Below, one piece after another: positions 18,345 to 27,321 of a DNA stretch of 64,000 nt. Under the pieces are notes generated by a model, which was not told the origin of the DNA, ran no database searches, and worked only from the letters and a program-made list of their open reading frames with translations. The position numbers were made by a program, and so were the translations under genes. The number at the start of each line of letters is the position of its first letter. Position 1 is the first letter of the stretch. The stretch comes from BPJU01 sp964425225 (lineage in GTDB: Bacteria > Planctomycetota > Planctomycetia > Pirellulales > Pirellulaceae). The DNA lies in the NCBI GenBank assembly GCA_964425225.1, contig CAYRMD010000001.1, positions 1-64,000 on the forward strand, written 5' to 3'.

Positions 18345-18366
18345 GCTGTACACATAGATTCTGGAT

Positions 18367-18452
18367 GCCGGAGTGGCGGAATTGGCAGACGCGCTGGACT
18401 CAAAATCCAGTGAGGCTCAAACCTCGTGTGGGTTCGACTCCCTCCTCCGGCA
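18367..18452 (+). tRNA. tRNA-Leu (anticodon CAA)
   Basis: 86-nt class II tRNA. The acceptor stem GCCGGAG pairs with CTCCGGC at the 3' end, followed by discriminator A. The anticodon stem-loop CTGGA CTCAAAA TCCAG gives anticodon CAA, reading UUG. The long variable arm forms GAGG...CCTC, as expected for leucine tRNA. The T stem has one apparent U-U mismatch (18429 with 18443). CCA is not encoded. Confidence 0.95.
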
Positions 18453-19100
18453 CTATTTAGACTCACGACTGGCGTACCGAAGAGCTTTTCCCAGATCTCC
18501 GCGGCTTTGCTAGGCAGGATTTATCCAGGCTGATCACTCGGCTTCAACGAAATAAGGCATTGGTTTTGCTCCGGCTTAACAGCTCGTGCCGGTTATTTGC
18601 GGAAGCATCTGTGGCCGTGTGACCATAAGACCCGCCACGAAAGAATTCTAGAATTGCCTTGGCCCGTAGAATGGGCATGCTCTGGTGTAAAGCCCGCCGG
18701 ACTGCTAACAGAAAGCTGAGCGCGATACCCCGTTCTGAGGAGAATGGTTACGCAGGATCGGGCAGGTTTTTGGTCTGGTTTGGTAGGAAGTTTCGGCAAG
18801 AAGTATAGCACGGCGCTGCGGGTAGATTCTTACCGAAGAAAACGAGGCTTACAGCGGACTGCTTGCACTCTACGCGTTGAATCGGTTACACTACCACCTT
18901 TGGAACGCAGATTCATCGCGACGAGCGGCAGCTAGGCCGAAAGCGCCAAGCTCTGAAAAAAACATAATACGTTGCGGCACAAATTGCTCAGCCACTATAA
19001 CCGCTTAAGTAACAGTCCCAGCATAGCGCTGTCGTATTAGGCTCAAGTGTTGAACCACGGCAAATAAGAGCTAAGAACGTTGTTTTGGCAAAAGAACTTA
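18453..19100. other. Spacer downstream of tRNA-Leu
   Basis: 648 bp with no convincing gene, no clear terminator hairpin with a T-run, and no copy of the dispersed repeats that I can see. Confidence 0.4.
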
Positions 19101-19334
19101 ATGCGACCGTTGACGTGGGTGGCGATTTTCGCATTGTGGTTCTTCGGCTGTCGACAGGCGAATAATAGCCCACCGGTAGCCCCGTTGCGTGAGCACGCAC
19201 ATAGCCACTACCATGTACACGCACCGGGAGTCACGCACGACCATTCGCACCCGGATGGATTCGTGGGTGGTCATTCCCATCCTCATATCCATTCGCTGCG
19301 CACCGGGGAAAATGACGAGGAAACGGCGCCATGA
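19101..19334 (+). CDS. Small histidine-rich putative lipoprotein
   Basis: 77 residues. Residues 1-17 are a hydrophobic export signal ending WFFGC, an atypical lipobox with Cys17 as the likely lipidated residue. Residues 31-64 contain 12 histidines in HxH patterns (HAHSHYHVH, THDHSH, HSHPHIH), a composition that usually binds Zn, Ni, Cu or Co. The last residues are acidic. The stop overlaps the ATG of the DUF1559 pseudopilin gene (ATGA at 19331-19334), so both are co-translated. The ATG at 19101 is preferred; a TTG at 19080 is the alternative. No family is recognised; a metal-binding periplasmic or outer-membrane role is inference from composition. Confidence 0.7.
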   Translation: MRPLTWVAIFALWFFGCRQANNSPPVAPLREHAHSHYHVHAPGVTHDHSHPDGFVGGHSHPHIHSLRTGENDEETAP

Positions 19335-20221
19335 AACACAGAGGCAAGTTAACCCAAGCCTTTACGTTGATCGAATTGTTAGTGGTAATTTTTGTCATTG
19401 GCATTTTAATCGCACTTTTATTGCCAGCAGTACAAGCGGCGCGAGAAGCTGCTCGGAAGATGAGCTGTAAGAATAATTTACGTCAATTTGGTATTGCGCT
19501 TCACAACTACGAGAATGCATTTCGTCTGCTGCCCCCAGGCTATCTTTTTCGCCCAGATCCGTTAGGGAACGCGGCAGGATTTTCGTGGGGCGCGATGCTA
19601 TTGCCGTTCTTGGAACTACCCCAGATATATGATGAGTTCGATTTTCGATTGCCGATTTATCACAATTTGAATCGTATTCCGCGCGAGCGGCACCTGTCGA
19701 TTTTTTTGTGTCCCAGCGATCATCGCTCCTGGGGAGGATACGTGGAAATGGGCGACGAGCGCTATGCTATGGCGAGTTACGTGGCAAACTTTGGGCCGCC
19801 GGATATGGATGAAACACCCGAGCAACGGGATGGAGTCTTTAGCCGGAATAGCTCTACGCGCCTGGCCGACATTCGGGATGGCCTCAGTAACACGTTTGCG
19901 GTGGGAGAGCGGCAAAACGGACCGTTCCGTAGTGGTGGGGTCCATGGGAACCATTTTGAATATGAGACCACGTGGGCCGGCGCTGTACGCGATCTAATGG
20001 ATCCAACGGACGATCACGGACACATGGTGCTCTTTCAAACTGGGCATACGCCGAATCATCCTCTGAGCGATGACCGCGACATTTCTGCCCCGCACGCGAC
20101 GATAGCGCAATTCCTGATGTGTGACGGCTCAGTGCATAGCATCTCTACCAATATCGACCCAGTCGTCTATCATGCGTTGGGTACTCGAGCGGGACAGGAG
20201 CCGGCGTCGCTCGATCCGTGA
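19331..20221 (+). CDS. DUF1559 domain protein with type IV prepilin-like N-terminus
   Basis: 296 residues. A prepilin cleavage site (TQA then FTLIELLVVIFVIGILIALL, residues ~8-30) is followed by the family block AAREAARKMSCKNNLRQ. The body has LGIALHNYEN-like FGIALHNYENAF, LPPGY and the planctomycete DUF1559 C-terminal motif (H-x9-DGSV, here PHATIAQFLMCDGSVHSI). Such proteins are very numerous in Planctomycetes; their role is unproven but the N-terminus implies processing and assembly like type II/IV pseudopilins. The start overlaps the stop of the His-rich lipoprotein gene. Confidence 0.93.
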   Translation: MKHRGKLTQAFTLIELLVVIFVIGILIALLLPAVQAAREAARKMSCKNNLRQFGIALHNYENAFRLLPPGYLFRPDPLGNAAGFSWGAMLLPFLELPQIYDEFDFRLPIYHNLNRIPRERHLSIFLCPSDHRSWGGYVEMGDERYAMASYVANFGPPDMDETPEQRDGVFSRNSSTRLADIRDGLSNTFAVGERQNGPFRSGGVHGNHFEYETTWAGAVRDLMDPTDDHGHMVLFQTGHTPNHPLSDDRDISAPHATIAQFLMCDGSVHSISTNIDPVVYHALGTRAGQEPASLDP

Positions 20222-20363
20222 CGGTGTGTGAAGGCGAATCGCAGTTCTCAGCTCAAGATTGGCTACAGTAGCCGGATGTATGTCGGCTTTTCCCCTGTGG
20301 AACCAATGACGTACGACCAAGCTGATAACTGATCGTTCTCAGCGAAGGTTCGCTTCAGAAAGG

Positions 20364-20555
20364 ATGAAGAAAAGTTTGGCACTCGAGTGTGTTGTAAGGG
20401 CGGTGGCGACCCTTAGGGAGAAGAAAAAACAGGTTAACGCAACGGCGCTAAGCTCGACGGTTGCCATTTGCCAAATGGCAAACCAGTTCGCGGACTACAT
20501 GGAAGATCGAATCCTGCGACTTTTAGAAAAGTTTCTCGATATTCGGGTCGAATAG
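20364..20555 (+). CDS. Possible small helical protein
   Basis: 63 residues, basic in the first 40, with a Met/Leu-rich amphipathic C-terminal helix. AGAAAGG lies immediately before the ATG, too close for an ideal ribosome binding site. Codon use is not unlike the neighbours, but no family is recognised and it may be a chance frame. It follows the pseudopilin gene by 142 bp on the same strand. Confidence 0.3.
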   Translation: MKKSLALECVVRAVATLREKKKQVNATALSSTVAICQMANQFADYMEDRILRLLEKFLDIRVE

Positions 20556-20788
20556 GCCAATGTAACAAGTAACAAGAATTTGTTTTCACGGTTCGTATCC
20601 CATGTGCGCTCCATTACGCAACGACAGTTACGTATTTGGCGAACTGAGTCTACTCCTAAGCGACGTCGGGCAAATACGTTCAGGAAAGGCCCGTGTTTTC
20701 TGAGAAAAGAGCAAGAGACGCGAAACATAACGCTTTCCGCTAGCGCAGCGTCGAGGACGGTAGGCACGCAGTTCAGCTTGTGGATCTC

Positions 20789-20820
20789 TTGCCTCTTACG
20801 CCTTAGCGTTAAACCACTTC
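20789..20820 (+). repeat. Fragment of dispersed repeat family 1
   Basis: Contains TTGCCTCTTACGCCTTAGCG and TTAAACC, matching the GCCTTAGCGTTAAATCC end of the copy at 41832. It lies in the short spacer after the small frame at 20364 and before the end of the GGDEF gene. Confidence 0.5.
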
Positions 20821-20843
20821 CCTCTCCAACGGCGAGATTCGAG

Positions 20844-21941
20844 CTAAGATCTTGTCCGCTTTGTTTCGGTGAGTAGCTCTTCCAGTCGTTGCTGTAAGCG
20901 CTGACATACCGTTTGCCACGCGGCGCTTTGCTCTGCGCTAAATATTGCCGGCGCTGATGAGCCAGCAGAAAGAGGCGGTGGTTCGACAGAGTTATTTGGC
21001 CTTGTCGGCATGCTGGAATGCGCTGTGGGCTGGTTGAAATCGCTGGCTGTCGGTACGGGGCTAGCCGAGAGTGAAACGCGCTGGTGAACCTTCGAATAAC
21101 AGCAGGGCTGGACACCATTGTGGTACCAAATCTGGTCGCGCCCGTGCTTTTTGGCAGCATACAGAGCCTGATCGGCATCGGCCCACCACTGTCCGATATT
21201 TTGATGGGCACGTAGTGACGCCACACCGCAACTAATACTTATACTCCGTCCGGCTCCGGACGGATGCAAGACGCGGCATACCGCGCGACGGAGACGCTCG
21301 GCGACGTGGCACGCCTCCTGGATAGCCGTATCGGGCAAAAGAACACAGAACTCCTCGCCACCGTATCGAGCCAAAACATCTTGTTGGCGAAGCGTACTGT
21401 GCATCTGTCGGGCGACTTGCGCGAGAATTCGATCCCCCACAGCATGCCCATATGTGTCGTTGATGGACTTAAAATGATCGACGTCCACGAAAACAACCGA
21501 AATAGCTCGCCGATATCGGCGCGCTTGTGCTACCAACCGCTCAGCATGCTCCTGAAGCGCTCGGCGGTTTAGAAGTCCCGTGAGTGGGTCCGTATGAGAT
21601 CGCTGAAGTAATTCGCGAATCAGCGTCGACTTCTCGTTCAAGGCTGATTGGGCATCACGGAGCCGCTCGCGCAAACGGCGATTCGCCGTGATGAGTTGTT
21701 CAATGGAATGGCTGGAAGCTTCTGTTATCTCATCCCGCGTGGCTACTGACTCGGTCGAGAACCTCTCTAATGTGGAATCGAATGCTGCAACATCCCTAGA
21801 AACATCGCGTGTCCACTGCATGAGCTGTTGAACGACTCGCAACAGTTGTTCCGGCGTGAGCTGCGGGGTCGAGAAATAGCGGCGAACCACGATCACCGCT
21901 AATATCACGCCAAGCCCTACCAGCGCCGCGCCCAGAATCAT
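20844..21941 (-). CDS. Membrane-bound diguanylate cyclase (GGDEF)
   Basis: 365 residues. Diguanylate cyclases make the second messenger c-di-GMP from two GTP. One N-terminal membrane helix (residues 2-20) is followed by a helical/coiled region (~35-115) with heptad-like spacing. The GGDEF domain spans ~115-275, with DPLTGLLNRRAL, VVFVDVDHFKSINDTYGH and an active-site GGEEF at 194-198. A product-inhibition I-site RxxD (RQQD, 185-188) lies five residues before it. The C-terminal ~90 residues are Ser/Pro-rich and end in a short helix. The catalytic and inhibitory motifs look intact, so activity with feedback control is expected. No sensor domain other than the helical region is seen. Confidence 0.93.
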   Translation of the reverse strand: MILGAALVGLGVILAVIVVRRYFSTPQLTPEQLLRVVQQLMQWTRDVSRDVAAFDSTLERFSTESVATRDEITEASSHSIEQLITANRRLRERLRDAQSALNEKSTLIRELLQRSHTDPLTGLLNRRALQEHAERLVAQARRYRRAISVVFVDVDHFKSINDTYGHAVGDRILAQVARQMHSTLRQQDVLARYGGEEFCVLLPDTAIQEACHVAERLRRAVCRVLHPSGAGRSISISCGVASLRAHQNIGQWWADADQALYAAKKHGRDQIWYHNGVQPCCYSKVHQRVSLSASPVPTASDFNQPTAHSSMPTRPNNSVEPPPLSAGSSAPAIFSAEQSAAWQTVCQRLQQRLEELLTETKRTRS

Positions 21942-23580
21942 TCCTAAAATTAATACACTCAGTTTTTATAGCACTGACGAATATATCCTTACTGCCGGCA
22001 ATTAATTTTCTTGCTATTTTTTCCCCGGGGCTTCCCACGAGGCCGTCGAGAATAGTCTTGTGGGACATCGTACCGTATTGGAATTGTAGCTTATTGCCGA
22101 GTAAGCACGCCCTGGGGTTGTTTGGCGGCGAAATTGGTTTTCGTAAAACAAGGCACAGGACAGGTTACGTCGCACACCTCGCCACTAACAGATTGAGCGG
22201 CCCGACGGTTAGAGCAGCGACAGTTTTTTCAGCGCAATCACGAAGGCTATTGGGTATGCGAGGGATAATCGGTATCACAAGGACTTAACGTACGGACCTG
22301 ACTGTGAAAAAAACCAGCTTTTCAGTTTTCTCGAGGCGCGTGCGGCCGATCGCCTGGGGAACACAACACCGATCGTGGTTGCGCCTTGATTGTAGGTGAG
22401 ATTTTTCCCTGGCTTGGTTGACCCGGAATTACGTCTACCGTTTTTCGGTCAGGCGGAAGTAAGCAGAGCAGGAGTCCACGTTTGCTTCTTGGCAAAGGCG
22501 TTCTGTGGAGCGATGGCTCAACAGAGCCGCCACCGCGAGCAGGCGGCCAATTCAATTCCACGCAAGGGCGGTAGGAAGCCTGCATGGATCGCCGAAGTGG
22601 GCTACTGCTTCCTTTCGTTATTGCGGCCGGTCCAGGCCTGCGTGACTGCCTGTGTACCAGGGCGCCCAACTAGCGGTATTGCTGGACACTCAACGTTGAG
22701 CAACGTTGGCCGTTGAGAGTGTATCGAAGTAATTGGTATAGTGGACTGACTGTGCGGTCCGACCAAACGGTTACCGAACGCACTAGCCGCCGGCGCGGAT
22801 TCCCGCTCAGAAAGCTGCCCCTCGCACCCATTTGGTAGCGTTTCGTTTGCTAGCGTCTTGAAACGTCCGGTTGGGCTTTGGCCGCTAGCGATTATCTATG
22901 CCTATAAGCGACACCGTGTGCCAGCAATCTCGCTAGTAAAGAGGTTTCCAATCGCCTCGTGTCCAGCGAGTTGGCAAAGTGCGCCCCAAGGAGCAAGGTA
23001 TTTTTCACCACCGTAACCGCTACGGGCGAATGTTCCATACACAAGCATGTCGATAATCATAGTCATAAATCAAAGAGGGTGGTACCGAGCCCTGGGACGG
23101 GGTTAGCCGACCCGGCGACAGGCTTCTTTGGCAGGGGGACAGGCACCGCGACCCGTGGTTGGGTAATTTGAGATATTCAGTAAGATGCGCAAAATAAGAT
23201 AACGTGGCCAATTTAGACAACGAAGAAACACTGGAAAAAACTGGACTGTTTCCCCGCAACCTGATGAAAACCGCCATTGTCCACGGATAGGTGAACGGAC
23301 GAGTGCCGCGTAGAGATAAGTCGCGCTACAAGGCGGGTTGGAGTATTTGACGCCATCGTTCGGATCACGTTTTCTTGCGGGTATTGCTAGCACGAGATGT
23401 GTGGCGAGCGGTGTGACTAGCCTTTGATGCTGTGTGCGTCGGGGTTTTTGGGTACGTACGTCATCGGAGTAGCAACCCTGAATCGTGAGTTTTTGAAAAA
23501 GCCTATGATATAAGCTAATCTGAAGTTCTCGGCGGGGGCGCTGCGAGTTTGGTCCAGCCGGGGAACGCACGACCTGTAAA

Positions 23581-23600
23581 GGTGGGTTCGCACCCGCCCC
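23581..23600. repeat. REP-like palindrome
   Basis: GGTGGGTTCGCACCCGCCCC forms a short GC-rich stem (GGTGGGT with ACCCGCC, one non-canonical pair). A similar unit, GGCGGGTGCCCAACCCGTCC, occurs in the spacer at about 49653. Confidence 0.45.
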
Positions 23601-23635
23601 GATCAAAGGACGTGGCCCCATACAAAAACCGCCGC

Positions 23636-23662
23636 TCCCTTACGGCTGCGGCTCCGCTGGAG
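23636..23662 (+). repeat. Fragment of dispersed repeat family 1 (box 2)
   Basis: CTCCCTTACGGCTGCGGCTC and CGCTGGAG correspond to the CTCCTTACGGTCGCGGCTCTG box of the composite repeat. No first box is recognisable upstream. Confidence 0.4.
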
Positions 23663-23829
23663 TGCCGCTCGCTTAGGTTCGCAGCTCTGGAACGCTATCC
23701 ATCTTCGGAAACGATAGGGCGAGCTCCCGGTGACAGCCAGATCGGTACAGCGACGTCCCGGCTCCAAATGAGCAGTAGACACAACGCCGATGTGTGGTCC
23801 ACTGTAGCGGACCTGAAGACGAAGACCTG

Positions 23830-24207
23830 CTATATTGGGGGGACGGCGTCCTGAAACGCCTTAAGAGCCTTTTCCTCCGTATCATAGAATTCCCACAGTC
23901 GGTCGATTTTTGTGATGCGAAGAACCTCCCGAGTATCGGAATTCAGCCCGGTTAGTGCTGCACGGCCTCTCGATTGGTCGAATATGCGCCGCATGCGTAC
24001 CAAAGCATTCAGCAGGCTGGAACCGAAGTATTATGTTTCGCTTAGGTTAACGACGAGCGATGATAGATTCGGGTCCATTGCCATTGCATCTAAAACGCGG
24101 GACGTCTGCTGGTCGATCGATTCAGCTTCAAATTCACCTGCCTCACCGGCAACGGCTACCACAAGCGCGCTGCCCACGCGCCGGATAGCCCACTCCGAGC
24201 ATGTCAT
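23830..24207 (-). pseudogene. STAS-domain anti-sigma antagonist, interrupted by an in-frame TAA
   Basis: Reading from ATG 24207, the frame gives a complete STAS-type protein of 125 residues except for a TAA at 24033-24031 (codon 59). Before the stop: SALVVAVAGEAGEFEAESI and LSSLVVNLSET. After it, in the same frame: YFGSSLLNALVRMRRIF, RAALTGLNSDTREVLRIT and LWEFYDTEEKALKAF, ending at TAG 23830. The stop falls just before the YFGSS block that carries the serine normally phosphorylated by an RsbW-type kinase. The ATG overlaps the stop of the response-regulator/ATPase gene (ATGA, 24204-24207), the usual coupling of such partners. It is either a nonsense mutation, a sequencing error or readthrough; the downstream half shows no other decay. 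Confidence 0.82.
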
Positions 24208-25121
24208 GCGACGTCTTCCCTTTCGGGGGTGGAGTTCGAAGACAGGGACTTTTCCAGAATGACAATATTGCCTCGCCCCCGATATTCCACGCAGTCCATA
24301 AAGGTTTTCATCAACAGAATACCGCGACCACTAGCTTTTTCCAAATTTTCGGGATCTGTTGGATTAGGAATCAGTAATGGATCGAAACCGGGGCCTTCAT
24401 CTTCGACACGAAAACGAATTTTATCGGGTGTCAGCGAGGCGACGATTTCGATGCGCCGATTTGCATAGGGCGGAACGCGACGTCTTTGTTCTGCTAAACG
24501 ATAGAAGGCATCCCAATCCGTTTGTCGTAGTGACGAATCTAATTCGAGGTTACCGTGATAGAAGGCGTTCGACAGTGCTTCTTCCAAGGCCAGCGCCACT
24601 TGGAATTGGCGGCTTTCATCCCCCAGGGCCATTTCTTGCATTTGCCGCCGAACGAAACTTACCAACGCACGAATCATACCGAGGTCCGTCGGAAGGCTTA
24701 CTCGCCAGCGCACGTTGTTCAAGCGGCGCAAGAGCGCATAATAGTCGCGCTGCTCTTGCGCTACGTCCAAAATCCGTTCGATGGCTTCGAGCAACTCGCT
24801 TTGCAAGAGGCGTTTTGGAACGTAGCCGGCTGCACCAGCTCGCAACGCCCGCATAGCCAGCTCTTCACTTCCCTTAGATGTTACAAGAACCACCGGTAAT
24901 CCAGGAATCTCCTGACGAACAACGCGGACGAGCTCCAACCCATCGAGCCCGGGCAGTTGGACATCACTTAAAACAAGTGTTGGCAGCGTTTGGCGAATCT
25001 GCGACAAGGCTTGCTGGCCATCCTCCGCTTCGTCAATTTGCCACCCGTCCCGCTGCTGTAGCAGGTGCCGAATGACGTAACGGTCCGCCGCGCAATCGTC
25101 CACCACCAGGATGCGCACCAT
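24204..25121 (-). CDS. Response regulator fused to RsbW-like serine kinase/anti-sigma ATPase
   Basis: 305 residues. N-terminal receiver domain (1-120) with acidic D8/D9, phosphoacceptor D53 in LVLSDVQLPGLDG, T81 and K103. After a helical linker, a HATPase_c domain of the RsbW/SpoIIAB type (~155-290): N-box ALALEEALSNAFYHGNLEL, G1 box RVEDEGPGFDP and G2 box GRGILLMKTFMD. Such proteins phosphorylate a STAS antagonist and hold a sigma factor or another target; here the receiver would place the switch under two-component control. The STAS partner is the next gene, ATGA-coupled. GAGGG lies 7 nt before the ATG. No histidine kinase or sigma factor is in the window. Confidence 0.92.
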   Translation of the reverse strand: MVRILVVDDCAADRYVIRHLLQQRDGWQIDEAEDGQQALSQIRQTLPTLVLSDVQLPGLDGLELVRVVRQEIPGLPVVLVTSKGSEELAMRALRAGAAGYVPKRLLQSELLEAIERILDVAQEQRDYYALLRRLNNVRWRVSLPTDLGMIRALVSFVRRQMQEMALGDESRQFQVALALEEALSNAFYHGNLELDSSLRQTDWDAFYRLAEQRRRVPPYANRRIEIVASLTPDKIRFRVEDEGPGFDPLLIPNPTDPENLEKASGRGILLMKTFMDCVEYRGRGNIVILEKSLSSNSTPEREDVA

Positions 25122-25320
25122 GGTTGATCCCTCGCGGTGACTTGCAGACCTCCGGTTCGTATGAGACCATGTCGATACCAGCCTCAGAGGATCGACGTGC
25201 CTTTAGTTTAACATATCCGACCGTTGAGTACATTGAGAGGTCCGAATGCCTGACAGGAAACAAGTCCGATAACGTCCGGGAAGCTCAATACGTATCGACT
25301 CAATTATCAGGAAGAACGAC

Positions 25321-26244
25321 ATGAAATTGGGATTTGTCAGTGCTATATTGCCGGAACTGTCTCTAGAAGAAGTGCTTCGGTTTGCGGCCGATACGGGCTA
25401 CGACTGTGTGGAGCTTATGTGCTGGCCGGTGGGTAAAGCGGAACGGCGCTATGCAGGTGTTACGCATTTGGATGTCGCTCTGTTGTCGGATACCCAAGTT
25501 GACGCAGTCCGACGATCGGCCGAATCGTTGGGAGTTGCCATTAGCGGTCTCGGTTACTATCCGAATCCCCTGTCACCCGATGAAAATGAGTCCCAAATAG
25601 CGATCGACCACATTCGCCAGGTAATCGTGGCGGCAGCTCGCTTAGGTGTGCGTCAAATGAACACTTTCGTCGGTCGCGATTGGAAGCGATCAATTGACGA
25701 GAACTGGCAACGGTTCTTGGACGTATGGAAACCGTTGGTAGCGTTCGCCGAACAGCACCAGGTGCGGATTGGAATCGAAAACTGTCCGATGCTTTTTACG
25801 AAAGACGAGTGGCCAGGAGGAAAAAACCTAGCCAGTTCTCCCGCGATCTGGCGGCGCATGTTCGCTGCGATTTCCAGCCCTTATTTCGGGCTCAATTTCG
25901 ATCCCTCGCATTTGGTCTGGCAGCAGATGGATTACCTTCGCCCGCTTCGCGAATTCTCTTCGCGCTTGTTCCATATTCATGCCAAAGACGTACGGATCGA
26001 TCGCCACCGTCTGGACGACGTGGGAATTCTGGCTACACCGTTGGAGTACCATGTCCCCAAACTGCCCGGTCTGGGTGACATTGACTGGGGCAAATTCTTT
26101 TCGGTACTAACCGACGTCGGTTACCGCGGACCGGTATGCGTCGAAGTGGAAGATCGAGCCTACGAAGACAGCTTAGAGTCGCGAAAAGCTTCACTCGTTC
26201 AAAGTTATACGTACCTACGCAATTTTATACCACGCCGCCGCTAA
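25321..26244 (+). CDS. Sugar phosphate isomerase/epimerase (xylose isomerase-like TIM barrel)
   Basis: 307 residues, the typical length. Seen are the N-terminal MKLGFVSAILPELSLEEVLRF, GYDCVELMCWP, the metal-ligand glutamate in VRIGIENCPM (~150), GLNFDPSHLVWQ (~190-202), LFHIHAKDVRID and the last ligand region VCVEVEDRAYEDS. These divalent-metal enzymes isomerise or epimerise free or phosphorylated sugars, ketoses or inositols. AGGAAG lies 6 nt before the ATG. It is the first gene of a co-directional group with an SDR, an SIS protein, a MetE-like enzyme and a PVC dehydrogenase, which suggests catabolism of a particular sugar derivative; which one is unknown. Confidence 0.9.
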   Translation: MKLGFVSAILPELSLEEVLRFAADTGYDCVELMCWPVGKAERRYAGVTHLDVALLSDTQVDAVRRSAESLGVAISGLGYYPNPLSPDENESQIAIDHIRQVIVAAARLGVRQMNTFVGRDWKRSIDENWQRFLDVWKPLVAFAEQHQVRIGIENCPMLFTKDEWPGGKNLASSPAIWRRMFAAISSPYFGLNFDPSHLVWQQMDYLRPLREFSSRLFHIHAKDVRIDRHRLDDVGILATPLEYHVPKLPGLGDIDWGKFFSVLTDVGYRGPVCVEVEDRAYEDSLESRKASLVQSYTYLRNFIPRRR

Positions 26245-26336
26245 TCCCGTGAAAGTTTCGGAGTGGCCGTGAGAAATGTGCGGATACTGGTTTCGGAAAG
26301 GATTGCCGAGGAGATGCCGACGATTGGGGCCGTGTT

Positions 26337-27215
26337 GTGGCTCAAAACGAAAAGTATCGACAAGACGTGACAAGTTTCAAGCGTCCTATAGCACATCGTT
26401 TGGCGGATCGAGTCATCGTGGTGATCGGTGGCACGGGGGGCATAGGGGCCAGTATCGTCGAGCGGTGTCTGGTCGAGGGCGCTTCAGTCGTTGCGCTCGG
26501 CCTTCCCAATGAATCGCAAGTCGAAAGCCGGTCGCCTCAATTTTCTCACGCGGACCGCCTCGAAGTCCTAACGGGTGACGCGCGCCAAGAGCAAACCGTC
26601 GAATCAGCCGTGCGGCGGGCAGTCGAAATCTGGAGAAGAGTGGACGGTTTGGTTCATGTAGCCGGCGGTAGTGGTCGATCCGTGGGTGACGGTCCCTTGC
26701 ACGAAATGCCGAGGGATGGTTGGAGCCAGACGTTGCAGTGGAATCTGGACACGGTGTTTTTTTCCAACCGAGCTGCGGTCCGCCAAATGATGCATCAATC
26801 GGGTGGTTCTATCGTGAATCTCTCATCGGTATTAGCTGAGCACCCGGCACCGCGCTACTTTGCGACGCATGCCTATGCAGTTGCCAAGGCCGCCATCATC
26901 GGGCTCACGCGGGCCGTGGCTGCTTACTACGCTCCGTGGAACATCCGTGCTAACGTGATAACGGCAGGACTTGTGGATACCCCCATGGCCCAACGTGCAC
27001 TGGCCGACGAGCAAACACAGGCCTATGTGCGGCTAAAACAGCCTTTATCCGGAGGCGGAGCCGGATTGCCGAGCGATGTTGCGGCGGCTGCTGTGTTCCT
27101 GCTGTCCGACGAGTCGCGGCTGGTTACCGGCCAGGTGATCGCCGTCGACGGAGGTTGGTCAGTAACCGATGCAGCGGCCGTGCTGAGCATTGAAGCGACT
27201 TCCCCACCGAGTTAA
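26337..27215 (+). CDS. Short-chain dehydrogenase/reductase (SDR)
   Basis: 292 residues. Classical SDR fold: cofactor motif VVIGGTGGIGASIVE (residues ~27-41), VHVAGGSGRSV (NAG-type motif altered to VAGG), catalytic Ser in SIVNLSSVLAEH, YxxxK in HAYAVAKAAIIGLTRAVA, then NVITAGLVDTPM and the C-terminal GQVIAVDGGWSV. It oxidises or reduces a hydroxyl/keto group with NAD(P). The start is a GTG at 26337; no other start fits the N-terminus better. It is 92 bp after the isomerase gene on the same strand and probably uses a sugar or polyol of the same pathway. Confidence 0.9.
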   Translation: MAQNEKYRQDVTSFKRPIAHRLADRVIVVIGGTGGIGASIVERCLVEGASVVALGLPNESQVESRSPQFSHADRLEVLTGDARQEQTVESAVRRAVEIWRRVDGLVHVAGGSGRSVGDGPLHEMPRDGWSQTLQWNLDTVFFSNRAAVRQMMHQSGGSIVNLSSVLAEHPAPRYFATHAYAVAKAAIIGLTRAVAAYYAPWNIRANVITAGLVDTPMAQRALADEQTQAYVRLKQPLSGGGAGLPSDVAAAAVFLLSDESRLVTGQVIAVDGGWSVTDAAAVLSIEATSPPS

Positions 27216-27321
27216 CTTCCGGCGTATGATGGTCTAAGAACGAGTTTCGATGGGGCGATCGACCGGGTTTTCCCCGCCCGAGGATCGAGCGGGCTTGAGG
27301 CCTTAACGCGAGCAAGAATCG

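Larger units (their letters stand above)
17683..18366. other. Spacer upstream of tRNA-Leu
   Basis: No gene seen. It contains a reverse copy of dispersed repeat family 1 (17834-17892) and, near its right end, the tRNA promoter. Confidence 0.5.
21942..23829. other. 1.9-kb spacer without recognisable genes
   Basis: Longest gap in the window before the giant gene. Overlapping short frames occur on both strands (for example 22322-22669 and 23103-23621 minus) but their translations are arginine/proline-rich, lack ribosome binding sites and match nothing I know. A REP-like palindrome (23581-23600) and a fragment of repeat family 1 (23636-23662) lie in the right third. It may be decayed sequence. 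Confidence 0.45.

Noticed and set aside
23103..23621. 172-codon minus-strand frame in the 1.9-kb spacer
   Set aside because: Translation is low-quality (Arg/Pro/Ser-rich), has no start signal and runs through the REP-like palindrome at 23581.
24229..24856. Plus-strand frames opposite the response regulator/ATPase gene
   Set aside because: They are antisense shadows of a gene with clear domain motifs on the minus strand.
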